Of a DNA stretch of 64,000 nucleotides, positions 16,270-24,503 are shown in pieces. How positions within the stretch are numbered: the first letter of the stretch is position 1; each line of letters starts with the position of its first letter. A model generated the notes under the pieces. It was not told where the DNA came from. It worked only from the letters and a program-made list of their open reading frames with translations, and searched no databases. The stretch spans positions 1 through 64,000 of the forward strand of contig JBAPOP010000130.1 of the NCBI GenBank assembly GCA_049279675.1, read 5' to 3'. The position numbers were made by a program, and so were the translations under genes. This DNA comes from Palsa-147 sp049279675. GTDB taxonomy: Bacteria > Acidobacteriota > Terriglobia > Acidiferrales > UBA7541.

Positions 16270-17583
16270 CTAGTCGTAGTATTCCGCGCCGAGGTGGGTG
16301 ATTAGTTCCTCGCCCATCATCCAGCGGAGAGTGTTTTTTAATTTCATTAGCTGGATGAAGAGATCGTGCTCGGGATATAGCTCGGGTGCGCACATTGGGG
16401 ATTTGAAATAGAAGCTGAGCCATTCCTGAATGCCGTGCATACCGGCGCGGTGCGCGAGATCTAGGAAGAGAACTAGATCGAGAACGATGGGCGCTGCAAG
16501 AATCGAGTCGCGGCAGAGAAAATCCACCTTGATCTGCATCGGGTAGCCGAGCCAGCCGAAAATATCAATGTTGTCCCAGCCTTCCTTGTTGTCGCCGCGC
16601 GGCGGATAATAATTAATCCGGACTTTGTGGTGGATGTGGCCGTAAAGCTCAGGATAGAGCTTCGGCTGCAAAATATATTCGAGGACACTGAGCTTCGATT
16701 CTTCTTTGGTTTTGAACGAGCCGGGATCGTCGAGGACTTCGCCGTCGCGATTGCCGAGAATATTCGTGGAGAACCAGCCGTTCAGGCCGAGCATGCGCGC
16801 CTTGAAGCCGGGCGCGAGAATCGTCTTCATCAAAGTTTGGCCGGTCTTGAAATCCTTGCCGCCGATGGGAACGCAGCGCTCGCGCGCGAGTTGCAGCATG
16901 GCGGGTATGTCGACGGTGAGATTTGGCGCGCCGTTGGCAAAGGGAACGCCTTCCTGAATGGCGGCATAGGCGTAGAGCATCGAGGGTGTAATCGCTTCGT
17001 GATTTTCCCTCATCGCTCGCTCGAAATCCTTGACGGTCTTATGGACGGCATGCGGTTTCAGGAAGACTTCGGTTGAGCCGCACCAGACCATGACGAGCCG
17101 CTGGGCTCCGGATTTTTTCTTGAAGCTGCGAATGTCGTCGCGAATCTGTTCGGCGAGATCGAGCTTGTTCTTGCCCTTCTTGATGTGCGTGCCCGTGAGA
17201 TTCTTGACGTACTCGCGGTCGAACGCCGCTTTCATCGGGCGAATGCCCTTGAGGAATTTCTTGGCTTTCTGCAGGTGCTGGTATTCGAGGACACCGCATT
17301 TGCTCGCGGCCTGAAAGGCATCGTCGGAATAAACGTCCCAGCCGCCGAAAACGAGTTCGCCGGCTTTCGCGAGCGGAACGAAGCTGCTGATTTGCGGCGA
17401 GCGAGCTTCGGTGCGCTTGCCGAGGCGGATCGTGCCCATCTGAGTGAGCGAGCCGACGGGCGGAGCGATGCCGCGGCGGATCAATTCCACGCCTGCCATG
17501 AAAGTCGTGCTGACGGCGCCCATTCCGGGCGTGAGCACGCCCAATTTCCCTTTGGCCGGCGCAATGCTAACGGGCCTGCGCAT
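16270..17583 (-). CDS. ino1: Inositol-3-phosphate synthase
   Basis: A 437-residue myo-inositol-1-phosphate synthase family enzyme, which isomerises glucose 6-phosphate to 1D-myo-inositol 3-phosphate using NAD. Features: an N-terminal nucleotide-binding strand and loop (KLGVLTPGMGAVSTTF), the central motif LNGWFSTNILGNRDGEVL and the Lys-rich catalytic part HHKVRINYYPPRGDNKEGWD. Length fits the bacterial/archaeal family. In this setting inositol could feed phosphoinositide lipids, a known route in some Acidobacteria and relatives, but no PI synthase is in the window. Divergent from glutamine synthetase across a 380-base gap. Confidence 0.9.
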   Translation of the reverse strand: MRRPVSIAPAKGKLGVLTPGMGAVSTTFMAGVELIRRGIAPPVGSLTQMGTIRLGKRTEARSPQISSFVPLAKAGELVFGGWDVYSDDAFQAASKCGVLEYQHLQKAKKFLKGIRPMKAAFDREYVKNLTGTHIKKGKNKLDLAEQIRDDIRSFKKKSGAQRLVMVWCGSTEVFLKPHAVHKTVKDFERAMRENHEAITPSMLYAYAAIQEGVPFANGAPNLTVDIPAMLQLARERCVPIGGKDFKTGQTLMKTILAPGFKARMLGLNGWFSTNILGNRDGEVLDDPGSFKTKEESKLSVLEYILQPKLYPELYGHIHHKVRINYYPPRGDNKEGWDNIDIFGWLGYPMQIKVDFLCRDSILAAPIVLDLVLFLDLAHRAGMHGIQEWLSFYFKSPMCAPELYPEHDLFIQLMKLKNTLRWMMGEELITHLGAEYYD

Positions 17584-17963
17584 TCAATTCCCCCTCTTGG
17601 CGTTGATCTTACGCGAGAAGATGCGCCGCAATCCCCCTGCGGCAGCGGCCATGAAAACCAAAACAGCTATCTTGCGCGAAGGACGGAGGATTTGCAAATC
17701 CGATTGCAGCAATCCGGACGCATTTCGGTTCCGCCAGGTGTAGAATCCAACCGGCGCGCGGCGCTTGCAGCGGGCGTCCGAGATGTCGCTGAAGAGCGCG
17801 TCGCCGGTGCGCCATATATTTAATTTTATGATTCGGCCGATTAGGATTTTCGATTTGACGGAAATGAGAACGGCGCGCTACGCTACGGGCCGAATGTGCT
17901 GGCATTCTCCCTCTCATTCTTCCCAACAAGACATCGCTATCCCATTCCGTGCTAAGGAGATCC
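17584..17963. other. Divergent intergenic region between ino1 and glnA
   Basis: A 380-base region that should carry both promoters. Open frames in it have no plausible proteins. An AT-rich patch (17810-17850) is the best place for promoter elements, but no box pair stands out. AAGGAG just before 17964 is the glutamine synthetase ribosome site. Confidence 0.5.
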
Positions 17964-19394
17964 ATGTCTAGCGAATTTCGAAATTTTTTGGCGCTTTCGT
18001 ACGACGAACTCGAGGAATTGAACCTCAAGGCGAAAGAGCAGCGTAAGAACCGCGTCGCCGCGCACAAGATTCAGGAAGAGCGCGTGAAGTATCTGACCGA
18101 CGAGAAACGGCTGAAGGCCGTGACCGTGCTCTTCAGCGATCTCGAAGGCCGGCTGCACATGCTCGATTATGACAAGAAATTCTTGATCAAGAGCTGGGAC
18201 AACCTGACGTTTGACGGCTCGTCGATCCGCGGCTTCACGGCGCAGCGCGAAAGCGATCTGCGGCTCATGATGGATTGGAGCGCTTTCTATTGGGGACCGG
18301 CTGACGTCTTCGGTTCAGGCAAGGTTCTGGTATTCGGGCAGGTGATTGACAAGGACGGGTCGCCGTATTCGGCGGACATCCGCGGTGCGCTGAAAGGTTA
18401 CTCTGACAAGCTCTACGAGAAGAAGGGCTACACGCTTAACGCCGCGAATGAGATTGAAGGATTTCTCTTCAGCGGGCCCGACGCCGAGCGGAACTATTAT
18501 CAGACGCAGAAATTCGATTACGTAAATACGGGCGGTTACTACCATTCGCTTCCGGGCGATCCGCTTCGGACGTTCATCGATACGACGGCGGAAGTGCAGC
18601 GCTCGATGGCGTTTCAGAACGAGAAGGACCACCCTGAAGTTGCGCCCTCGCAATTTGAAATCAATTATGGATACGGGGAGGTGGTGGCCGCGGCGGACCA
18701 GATCCAACTGTACAAGCTGATTTGCCGGCAGGTAGCGACGAAAATGGGGTTCACGGCCTCGTTCTTGCCGAAGCCGGTTGTGGGCGTGAACGGCAGCGGC
18801 ATGCACACCAACGTTTCCGTAAGCAAGAACGGGAAGAATCTTTTCTGGGACCCGAAGGGCGAAGAAAAACTGAGCAAGATGGGATGGGAGTTTGTAGACC
18901 GCATCCTGACGCACGGGAACGACATCTGCCTGCTGCTGAACGCGAGCGTGAACGCGTACCGGAGGCTCGACCCGCATTTCGAAGCGCCGAACCAACTTAA
19001 GGCGTCGCCGGTGGATCGCGGTTCGATGATCCGAATTCCCATCGGCAACGAGAGAAGTATGCGGACGGAAGTGCGTTCGGTGGCCCCGGATGCGAATCCG
19101 TATCTCGTGATGTACTCGATTTTCAAGACTGGACTCGACGGGGAGACATCGAAGATCAAAAATCTGCGGCAAGCGCAGCGCTACCTGCCGGACAACATTT
19201 ACGACGCGCTCGCGAATTTCCGCAAGGCGGAGTGGACGACGAAGCTGCTTGGCGAAGACGTGAAGGCGCGCTACGGAGATCTCAAGCAAGCGTCGGCCGA
19301 CCGCTGCCCGCGGCTGCTCGGAACTTTTGTGAAGGTGCCGGAAGTGCAATACCACCACGAAGTCTACAATCAATTTTTGTGGAATTTGTTCTAG
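17964..19394 (+). CDS. glnA: Glutamine synthetase
   Basis: A 476-residue type I-like glutamine synthetase, making glutamine from glutamate, ammonia and ATP. Conserved parts: DGSSIRGF (beta-grasp domain), NEIEGFLF (metal-binding Glu), GVNGSGMHTNVSV (the His/Asn loop), HFEAPNQLKASPVDRGSMIR (ATP and Arg contacts) and NERSMRTEVR. NIYDAL near the C-terminus lies where GSI-beta enzymes have the adenylylated Tyr (NLYDLP), so covalent control is possible but not certain. I chose ATG 17964 because AAGGAG ends five bases before it; a GTG at 17949 would put that site inside the gene. Confidence 0.92.
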   Translation: MSSEFRNFLALSYDELEELNLKAKEQRKNRVAAHKIQEERVKYLTDEKRLKAVTVLFSDLEGRLHMLDYDKKFLIKSWDNLTFDGSSIRGFTAQRESDLRLMMDWSAFYWGPADVFGSGKVLVFGQVIDKDGSPYSADIRGALKGYSDKLYEKKGYTLNAANEIEGFLFSGPDAERNYYQTQKFDYVNTGGYYHSLPGDPLRTFIDTTAEVQRSMAFQNEKDHPEVAPSQFEINYGYGEVVAAADQIQLYKLICRQVATKMGFTASFLPKPVVGVNGSGMHTNVSVSKNGKNLFWDPKGEEKLSKMGWEFVDRILTHGNDICLLLNASVNAYRRLDPHFEAPNQLKASPVDRGSMIRIPIGNERSMRTEVRSVAPDANPYLVMYSIFKTGLDGETSKIKNLRQAQRYLPDNIYDALANFRKAEWTTKLLGEDVKARYGDLKQASADRCPRLLGTFVKVPEVQYHHEVYNQFLWNLF

Positions 19395-19445
19395 ACTCGT
19401 TGAGTTTCTGATCTCGAGGCGCGAGCATTAGCCTCGGTTGCGTTT

Positions 19446-20549
19446 ATGCATTTCGTGAATTCAGAACGAGTTCTGCTCCGCTGCATCGCGGCGCTCGGCG
19501 TGCTGCTGATCGGCGCGGGAATTGCGGCGGCGCAAACGCCGTCACCGGCTCTGCTAGTCCTCGAGAAGAGCGACAATATGCTCGCCATTGTTGATTCCGC
19601 GAGTTTGCGGATTGTTGCTCGCTTTCCCGCTGGCAAGGATCCCCACGAAGTTGTTGCGTCGTCCGACGGCAAGCTCGCCTACATCTCAAACTACGGGGGA
19701 GCAGATAGCGCGCTCCATACGATCTCCGTTGTTGACTTGATTGCACGCAAGGCATTGCCGCCGATCAATCTCGGGGCATTACACTCCGCGCACGGCTTGG
19801 CATTTGCCGGCGGCGAGCTTTACTTCACCGCGGAGACGAACAAAGTCATCGGACGGTACGATCCTGCAACGCAAGCGATCGATTGGGTTCTGGGAACGGG
19901 CCAGGATCGCACGCACATGGTTGAGGTGTCGGAGAGTCTCGACCGCATCTTCACCTCCAATGTCAGCTCCGGCACAATCAGCATCATCGAACAGGTCACT
20001 TCCGCGAATGGCGGTTTCGGTCCGCCGCCTGGCGGCAATCCTCCTCCGGGCAACGGCCCGCCACCCGGCGGCGCTCGGAAAACATGGCGTGTGACCAATG
20101 TGCCTTCCGGACGCGGCTCTGAAGGTTTCGACGTCACACCTGACGGGAAGGAGATCTGGGCGGCCAATGCGCAGGATGGCACCGTTACCGTGATTGACGT
20201 CGCGACCAAGACTGCGACGCAGACGTTTCCGATTTCCGTTAAGGGTGCCAATCGCTTGAGATTTACTCTTGACGGCAAGCGAGCGCTGATTTCGGGCTTG
20301 GGCGGCGGCACGAGATCTACTGGCGCAAATGTCGTGATACTCGATGTGGCGACTCACAACGAGGTCAAGCAATTCAATCTCGGAGGCGGCTCGACGGGCA
20401 TTCTGATCGTTCCCGATGGTTCTCGCGCGTTCGTCGCCGTCAGCGCGAAAGATAAAGTGGCAGTGATTGATTTGAAGACTTTGGAGGTAACCGTCGAAAT
20501 CGCAACTGGCAAAAATCCGGACGGCCTCGCCTGGGCTCAGCGAAATTAG
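19446..20549 (+). CDS. Secreted YVTN-type beta-propeller protein
   Basis: A 367-residue exported propeller protein. A signal peptide (about 8-28, ending near AAAQ) is followed by repeats of the YVTN kind: MLAIVDSASLRIVARFPAGK, VVDLIARKA, EIWAANAQDGTVTVIDVATK, GANVVILDVATHNEV, FVAVSAKDKVAVIDLKTLEV. Such proteins form seven-bladed propellers in the periplasm or at the surface; partners are unknown. A Pro/Gly-rich insert (GPPPGGNPPPGNGPPPGG) interrupts the propeller about midway, probably an exposed loop. The gene ends 44 bases before a strong terminator. Confidence 0.82.
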   Translation: MHFVNSERVLLRCIAALGVLLIGAGIAAAQTPSPALLVLEKSDNMLAIVDSASLRIVARFPAGKDPHEVVASSDGKLAYISNYGGADSALHTISVVDLIARKALPPINLGALHSAHGLAFAGGELYFTAETNKVIGRYDPATQAIDWVLGTGQDRTHMVEVSESLDRIFTSNVSSGTISIIEQVTSANGGFGPPPGGNPPPGNGPPPGGARKTWRVTNVPSGRGSEGFDVTPDGKEIWAANAQDGTVTVIDVATKTATQTFPISVKGANRLRFTLDGKRALISGLGGGTRSTGANVVILDVATHNEVKQFNLGGGSTGILIVPDGSRAFVAVSAKDKVAVIDLKTLEVTVEIATGKNPDGLAWAQRN

Positions 20550-20592
20550 CGTCCGCCGATATCGCAAATACGCGATTCGATTTCGAAAATAC

Positions 20593-20619
20593 AAAGGGCC
20601 GGCGAGAGCCGGCCCTTTT
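20593..20619. terminator. Strong intrinsic terminator, probably two-way
   Basis: A stem AAGGGCCGGC / GCCGGCCCTT with a GAGA loop followed by TTTTC on the plus strand, and preceded by an A-rich stretch that acts as the T-tract on the minus strand. It lies between convergent genes ending at 20549 and 20662 and can stop both. Confidence 0.85.
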
Positions 20620-20661
20620 CTTTGAAATTAGCCACACCGCACGAATTCGCGCGCGAATTCT

Positions 20662-21516
20662 CTACAGCTTCTCGATTCGAATCGAGCCGTCGCCAGAAGT
20701 GACAGCGAGCATTCCTCCACCGCCGTTCATCTTGCCGTGGATGCGCGATTCGCTGATCGAGCCTGACACAGTAACAGGGAAGTCGAGGCTAATGTGGCCG
20801 TCGCCGGTGTGCGCATCGAGCTCGGCGCTGAAGCCATCGGGCAACTTCATGTTGATGTGGCCATCGCCGGTGTGAAGCGTCCAGCCGCTGACGATTTTCG
20901 AGCCGGCTTGTACATCGGCTTGAATGCTGCCGTCGCCGCTCTTGAGATAAAGAACGTCAAAGCGGCCGCGCACGGTGATGTGGCCGTCGCCCGTGTCCGC
21001 GCTCAAGTTTCCGTCGAAGTCAGTGCCTTCCACGTGACCGTCGCCGGTATGCAGGTGAAGATCGCCGCGGAGACCGTTCGAGTCGATGTTGCCGTCGCCG
21101 GTGTCAATCTGGATGTGGCCTGAGATCGGGCCAGATTTCACATCGCCATCGCCACTGCGGATTTCGAGATCGGATTGCGGTGGCACCTGAACCTGGATGC
21201 GGACGCCGTGGTGTCCCATGTTGAATGTCAGCCAATGCTTCGGCGTCTTGACGATTAACTCGATGCGGTCGCCCTGCTGGCTCTCGATCACGTGGACGTC
21301 GCTCGAACTGATCTTCATGCCGGACGCCTCCACGCGCGCGTTGACTTCGTTCGCGGCTCCGGGCGAGATTTCGATGTCGCCGTCGTCGGTTTCAACGCGG
21401 ACTGACGGCTTGCCTGAAACCGAATATTTCTTGGTCCAGTCGTCGGCATGCGCCGGTGACGCAGCCGCGAACCCGAAACCCACAAGGACAATTCCCGCTA
21501 GCAAGGCTTTGTGCAT
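20662..21516 (-). CDS. Secreted DUF4097-type repeat protein
   Basis: A 284-residue exported protein built from DUF4097/DUF4098-type right-handed beta repeats. After a signal peptide (LLAGIVLVGFGFAAASPAHA) come at least seven turns carrying the motif S/TGDG-[DNHS]-[VI] at intervals of about 20-30 residues (SGDGDV, TGDGNI, TGDGHV, TGDGHI, SGDGSI, TGDGHI, TGDGHI, SGDGSI). The even spacing points to a stacked beta solenoid. Function is unknown; relatives are called putative adhesins. ATG 21516 has GGAGG seven bases upstream; the frame's longer start at 21603 has no such site. Confidence 0.82.
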   Translation of the reverse strand: MHKALLAGIVLVGFGFAAASPAHADDWTKKYSVSGKPSVRVETDDGDIEISPGAANEVNARVEASGMKISSSDVHVIESQQGDRIELIVKTPKHWLTFNMGHHGVRIQVQVPPQSDLEIRSGDGDVKSGPISGHIQIDTGDGNIDSNGLRGDLHLHTGDGHVEGTDFDGNLSADTGDGHITVRGRFDVLYLKSGDGSIQADVQAGSKIVSGWTLHTGDGHINMKLPDGFSAELDAHTGDGHISLDFPVTVSGSISESRIHGKMNGGGGMLAVTSGDGSIRIEKL

Positions 21517-21654
21517 TGGTGTTCCTCCGTCCTTCTGATCAGAGGTACGCAGCCCATCGTTGAAAAGTTCCGTGGCGCCACTTTTCCGTCCCCCGGACGC
21601 CATATTCGTGTCGTGCCGGTTTGCGGCTTGGCGGGTGCGCGTCGCGCGATACCG

Positions 21655-23448
21655 TCAAGCCGATTTGCGCTTTGCCGTTGGCTTCGCTTGCGGCTTGCCA
21701 TGTGGCTTGGGGCGAAGGGCGGCCAAAAACGCGTCGAGCGGCAGCGTGTTGATGACGTCCTTCTTTTCCACCCAGCCGCGCCGGGCAGTGATGACGCCGT
21801 ACTTCATCAACTGAAGGTTCGCCGTCGAGTGCGCATCCGTGGAGATCACGATCTTGACGCCGCGTTCGATCGCCGCGCGCAGGTGGATATCCTTGAGATC
21901 GAGCCTGTCGGGATGCGCGTTGCACTCCATCGCCACGCCGGCTTTCGCGGCCGCGACGTAGATCTTTTCCATGTCGTAATCGAAAGGATCGCGGCGAAGA
22001 ACGAGGCGGCCCGTCGGATGCGCGATGATCTGCGTGTGCGGATTCTCGATGGCGGCGAGGATGCGCTCCGTCATTGCCCCGCGGTCGAGGTTCATGTAGC
22101 TGTGAACCGAAACGACCACGATGTCGAGCTGCGCGAGGACTTCGTCATCGAGATCGAGGCTGCCGTTCTTCAGGATATCCACTTCCATTCCAGCGAGCAG
22201 GCGGATGCCGTGAACGCGTTTTTGCGCGGCGTGAATTTTTTGGATGTGCTCGAGCGTGCGCTTTTCGTCGAGGCCGTTGGCGACGGTGACGGCCTTTGAG
22301 TGGTCGGTGAGCGCGATGTATTCGTAACCGAGCGCACGCGCCGCTTCTCCCATTTCCTCGATCGTGTTTTTGCCGTCGGATGCAAGCGTGTGCATCTGCA
22401 AATCGCCGCGAATGTCGCCAAGCTCGACGAGGTGCGGGAGCTTGCCCGCTTCCGCTGCCGCGATTTCGCCGGTATTTTCGCGCAGCTCGGGCGGAATGTA
22501 TTTCAGCTTGAGCTTCGCGTAAATCTCGTCTTCGGTCTTGGCCGCCACGACTTTGCCGCCCTTCAGTTCCGTGAGGGCGTACTCGTTGAGCGTCCAATCC
22601 ATGTCGTTCGCGCGGCCGCGCAGGACCACGTTGTGTTCCTTCGAGCCAGTAAAATAAAGGAGCGCCGCGCCGAAGCTCTTTTTATCGAGCAGGCGCACGT
22701 CCACCTGGAGATTGTTCGTGAGGAGGAAGCTGACTTTGTTTTCGCCGTGCGCGAGGACTTGTTCGATGCCGGGATACTTCAAAATATATTGAGCGACGGC
22801 CTCGACGTTTTTCGGCTTGTCGTGGCCGGGACGCATCGTGACGAGAATGTCGAGATCTCCGATGGTTTCCTTCCCGCGGCGTAGCGAGCCGGCCGGAGTG
22901 GCTTCCTCGACAGCTTCGCCCGCCCCGGCGATGTACTTGCAAAGGGCTTCGGCTGCGCGGTCCACCACGTTGATAAGAAAACGGCCCGTTGATCTCTTGA
23001 AGACTTCTACCGCCTTCAAAATATTTTGCTCGCTCTTTTCGCCGAAGCCGGGAAAATCGCGAAGTTTTCCCTCGCGCGCGATTTTCTCGACGTCAGCAAC
23101 GGTCGCGGTTTTGAATGTTTTCCAGAGAGCCGCGACTTTTTTCGGGCCGAGCGATTGCAATGTGAGCAAGTCGAGAATCGTCGCCGGATATTTCTTGAGC
23201 AGCTTCTTGCGGAGAGTGTAATCGCCGGTCTTGAGAATTTCGTGGATGTGTGCGGCCATGCCCTCGCCGATGCCGGGGAGATCGGTGAGCTTGGCTTCGT
23301 CCTTGGAGATTTCCTCGATGCGATCCGGCAGGCCGCCAATCAGTTCGGCGGCTTTTTCGTAGCTGCGATAGCGGCCGATGATCGCGCCGTCGATTTCGAG
23401 AAGCTGGGCGGTTTCGCGGAGGATTTTGGCGACTTCGCTGTTTTCCAT
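21655..23448 (-). CDS. polX: DNA polymerase X with PHP exonuclease domain
   Basis: A 597-residue bacterial family-X polymerase for gap filling in base-excision repair. The N-terminal part has two helix-hairpin-helix motifs (LTDLPGIGEGMAAHI, LRDFPGFGEKSEQNI); the palm carries GSLRRGKETIGDLDILV (metal-binding Asp pair) and LQVDVRLL (third Asp); the C-terminal PHP domain has DLQMHTLASDG, LTDHSKAV, GMEVDIL and STDAHST, a Mn-dependent 3'-5' exonuclease. All key residues are present. A Lys/Pro tail ends it. It is isolated, with four REP-like palindromes upstream. Confidence 0.94.
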   Translation of the reverse strand: MENSEVAKILRETAQLLEIDGAIIGRYRSYEKAAELIGGLPDRIEEISKDEAKLTDLPGIGEGMAAHIHEILKTGDYTLRKKLLKKYPATILDLLTLQSLGPKKVAALWKTFKTATVADVEKIAREGKLRDFPGFGEKSEQNILKAVEVFKRSTGRFLINVVDRAAEALCKYIAGAGEAVEEATPAGSLRRGKETIGDLDILVTMRPGHDKPKNVEAVAQYILKYPGIEQVLAHGENKVSFLLTNNLQVDVRLLDKKSFGAALLYFTGSKEHNVVLRGRANDMDWTLNEYALTELKGGKVVAAKTEDEIYAKLKLKYIPPELRENTGEIAAAEAGKLPHLVELGDIRGDLQMHTLASDGKNTIEEMGEAARALGYEYIALTDHSKAVTVANGLDEKRTLEHIQKIHAAQKRVHGIRLLAGMEVDILKNGSLDLDDEVLAQLDIVVVSVHSYMNLDRGAMTERILAAIENPHTQIIAHPTGRLVLRRDPFDYDMEKIYVAAAKAGVAMECNAHPDRLDLKDIHLRAAIERGVKIVISTDAHSTANLQLMKYGVITARRGWVEKKDVINTLPLDAFLAALRPKPHGKPQAKPTAKRKSA

Positions 23449-23551
23449 GCCGGGATTATAAGAGAGTTGAAGAGGGAATCACAATGCGGCGGCGCGGCAA
23501 TCGGGTCATCGTTGCGCCCGCATCTTGCAGGCGCTCCGAATGCCCGATTTT

Positions 23552-23578
23552 CGTAGGGCTGGCCGGAAGGCCGGCCGG
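23552..23578 (+). repeat. REP-like palindrome (GTAG head), family B
   Basis: GTAG head followed by arms GGCCGG / CCGGCC; identical over 27 bases to the opposite-strand copy at 14125-14151. First member of an inverted pair with 23616-23641. Confidence 0.65.
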
Positions 23579-23615
23579 TTTTTCGTAATTTCGTGATCGA
23601 CAGCTGTGGCAAAGA

Positions 23616-23641
23616 CGGTCGGTCTTCCGACCGACCCTACG
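23616..23641 (-). repeat. REP-like palindrome (GTAG head), family B variant
   Basis: Minus strand: GTAG then arms GGTCGG / CCGACC around a short loop. Compensating changes relative to 23552-23578 (GGCCGG to GGTCGG, with the partner arm changed to match) show that pairing is kept. Confidence 0.6.
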
Positions 23642-23682
23642 ATTGCCAGTTGAGCAATAAGAGTGGATCGATGTGAATGTTC

Positions 23683-23705
23683 GTAGGCCCGGCATGCGGC
23701 CCGGC
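23683..23705 (+). repeat. REP-like palindrome (GTAG head)
   Basis: GTAG followed by GCCCGGCATGCGGCCCGGC, an imperfect hairpin. It faces the copy at 23786-23810. Confidence 0.5.
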
Positions 23706-23785
23706 TATGATGCGAATGCTTGCAAGGCGATGGTGGGGCTGTTCCTCAGACCAGCCGCTTTTCCGCGCGGCGGCTTAAGTCAACA

Positions 23786-23810
23786 TCGCCGGCAAGATGC
23801 CGGCGCTACG
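23786..23810 (-). repeat. REP-like palindrome (GTAG head), family A
   Basis: Minus strand: GTAG then arms CGCCGGC / GCCGGCG around a short loop. The TAG of its head is also the stop codon of the NUDIX gene (23806-23808). Confidence 0.65.
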
Positions 23811-24351
23811 GGGATTTCTTCCCTAGGTCGAAATAGTAGAGAAGGGAGGCAATGGATTTCGCGTCGCGGATTTTGCCGGTGCGAATCCAGCTCTTGATTT
23901 GCTTCGGCGTGAATCGCCGCGCGGTGATTCTTTCGTCTTCTTCGGGGGTGGCTTGGCCTTCTGCGAGGCCTTCGGCGGCAAAGACCACCATGAACTCGGT
24001 GACGAATCCGGGAGTCGGATAGAGATAGAGCAATTGGCGGAAGCGCTTCGCGCGATAGCCGGTTTCCTCGATGAGTTCGCGCTTCGCGGCCGAGAGCGGC
24101 GATTCCTTCGGTTCCTTGCGGCCGGCGACGAGCTCCCAGAGATACTCGCGAACGGAATAGCGGTATTGGCGAATGAGGAGGACATCGCCATTCGGAAATA
24201 CCGGCATGACCACGACGGAGCCGCTGTGCGTGACAACGTCTCGAGTCGCATTGACGCCGTTTGGCTCGATGACGTGGTCTCGACGCACGCCGAACACCGG
24301 GCCTTGATACATCAACTTGCTGCTGAGAACCTTCAGGCGGCCTTTGGACAA
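23806..24351 (-). CDS. NUDIX hydrolase, ADP-ribose pyrophosphatase-like
   Basis: A 181-residue NUDIX enzyme. The full NUDIX box is present (G-x5-E-x7-REL-x-EE-x-G, about residues 94-116), and the protein has the surrounding features of ADP-ribose diphosphatases: a beta-strand with VVVMPVFPNGDVLLIRQYR, the YLWELVAGR entry and the post-box PTPGFVTE. It should split ADP-ribose or related NDP-sugars to AMP plus sugar phosphate. I chose TTG 24351 since GGGAGGA lies six bases before it; GTG 24369 would bury that site in coding sequence. Its stop falls inside a REP-like head. Confidence 0.86.
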   Translation of the reverse strand: MSKGRLKVLSSKLMYQGPVFGVRRDHVIEPNGVNATRDVVTHSGSVVVMPVFPNGDVLLIRQYRYSVREYLWELVAGRKEPKESPLSAAKRELIEETGYRAKRFRQLLYLYPTPGFVTEFMVVFAAEGLAEGQATPEEDERITARRFTPKQIKSWIRTGKIRDAKSIASLLYYFDLGKKSP

Positions 24352-24463
24352 TTGTTCCTCCCGACGCACAGCATTTTACGACACCGCGGCTGGAATCCCG
24401 AACGCGCAAACGAGAATGTGGGGCACGCTCGCGCAGCATAGCGCCGACCGCCGCCTGCGCTTC

Positions 24464-24493
24464 TTGCGAGCGCCGGAACGCTGCGCTTATACT
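24464..24493 (+). promoter_or_regulatory. Probable promoter of the LytTR regulator
   Basis: TTGCGA (24464-24469), 18 bases, TATACT (24488-24493). The -10 box ends only ten bases before the ATG at 24504, so transcription would start within a few bases of the start codon. Confidence 0.4.
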
Positions 24494-24503
24494 GGCTGTC
24501 CAA

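Larger units (their letters stand above)
23449..23805. other. Gene-free stretch packed with REP-like palindromes
   Basis: No gene. It holds four GTAG-headed palindromes in alternating orientation: 23552 (+), 23616 (-), 23683 (+) and 23786 (-). Two inverted pairs of this kind are the layout of REPIN doublets. It forms the whole gap between divergent-looking polX and the tail of the NUDIX gene. Confidence 0.65.

Noticed and set aside
18315..19373. A 352-codon frame antisense to glutamine synthetase
   Set aside because: Its His/Arg/Val-rich sequence is the shadow of the real gene, which has every GS motif.
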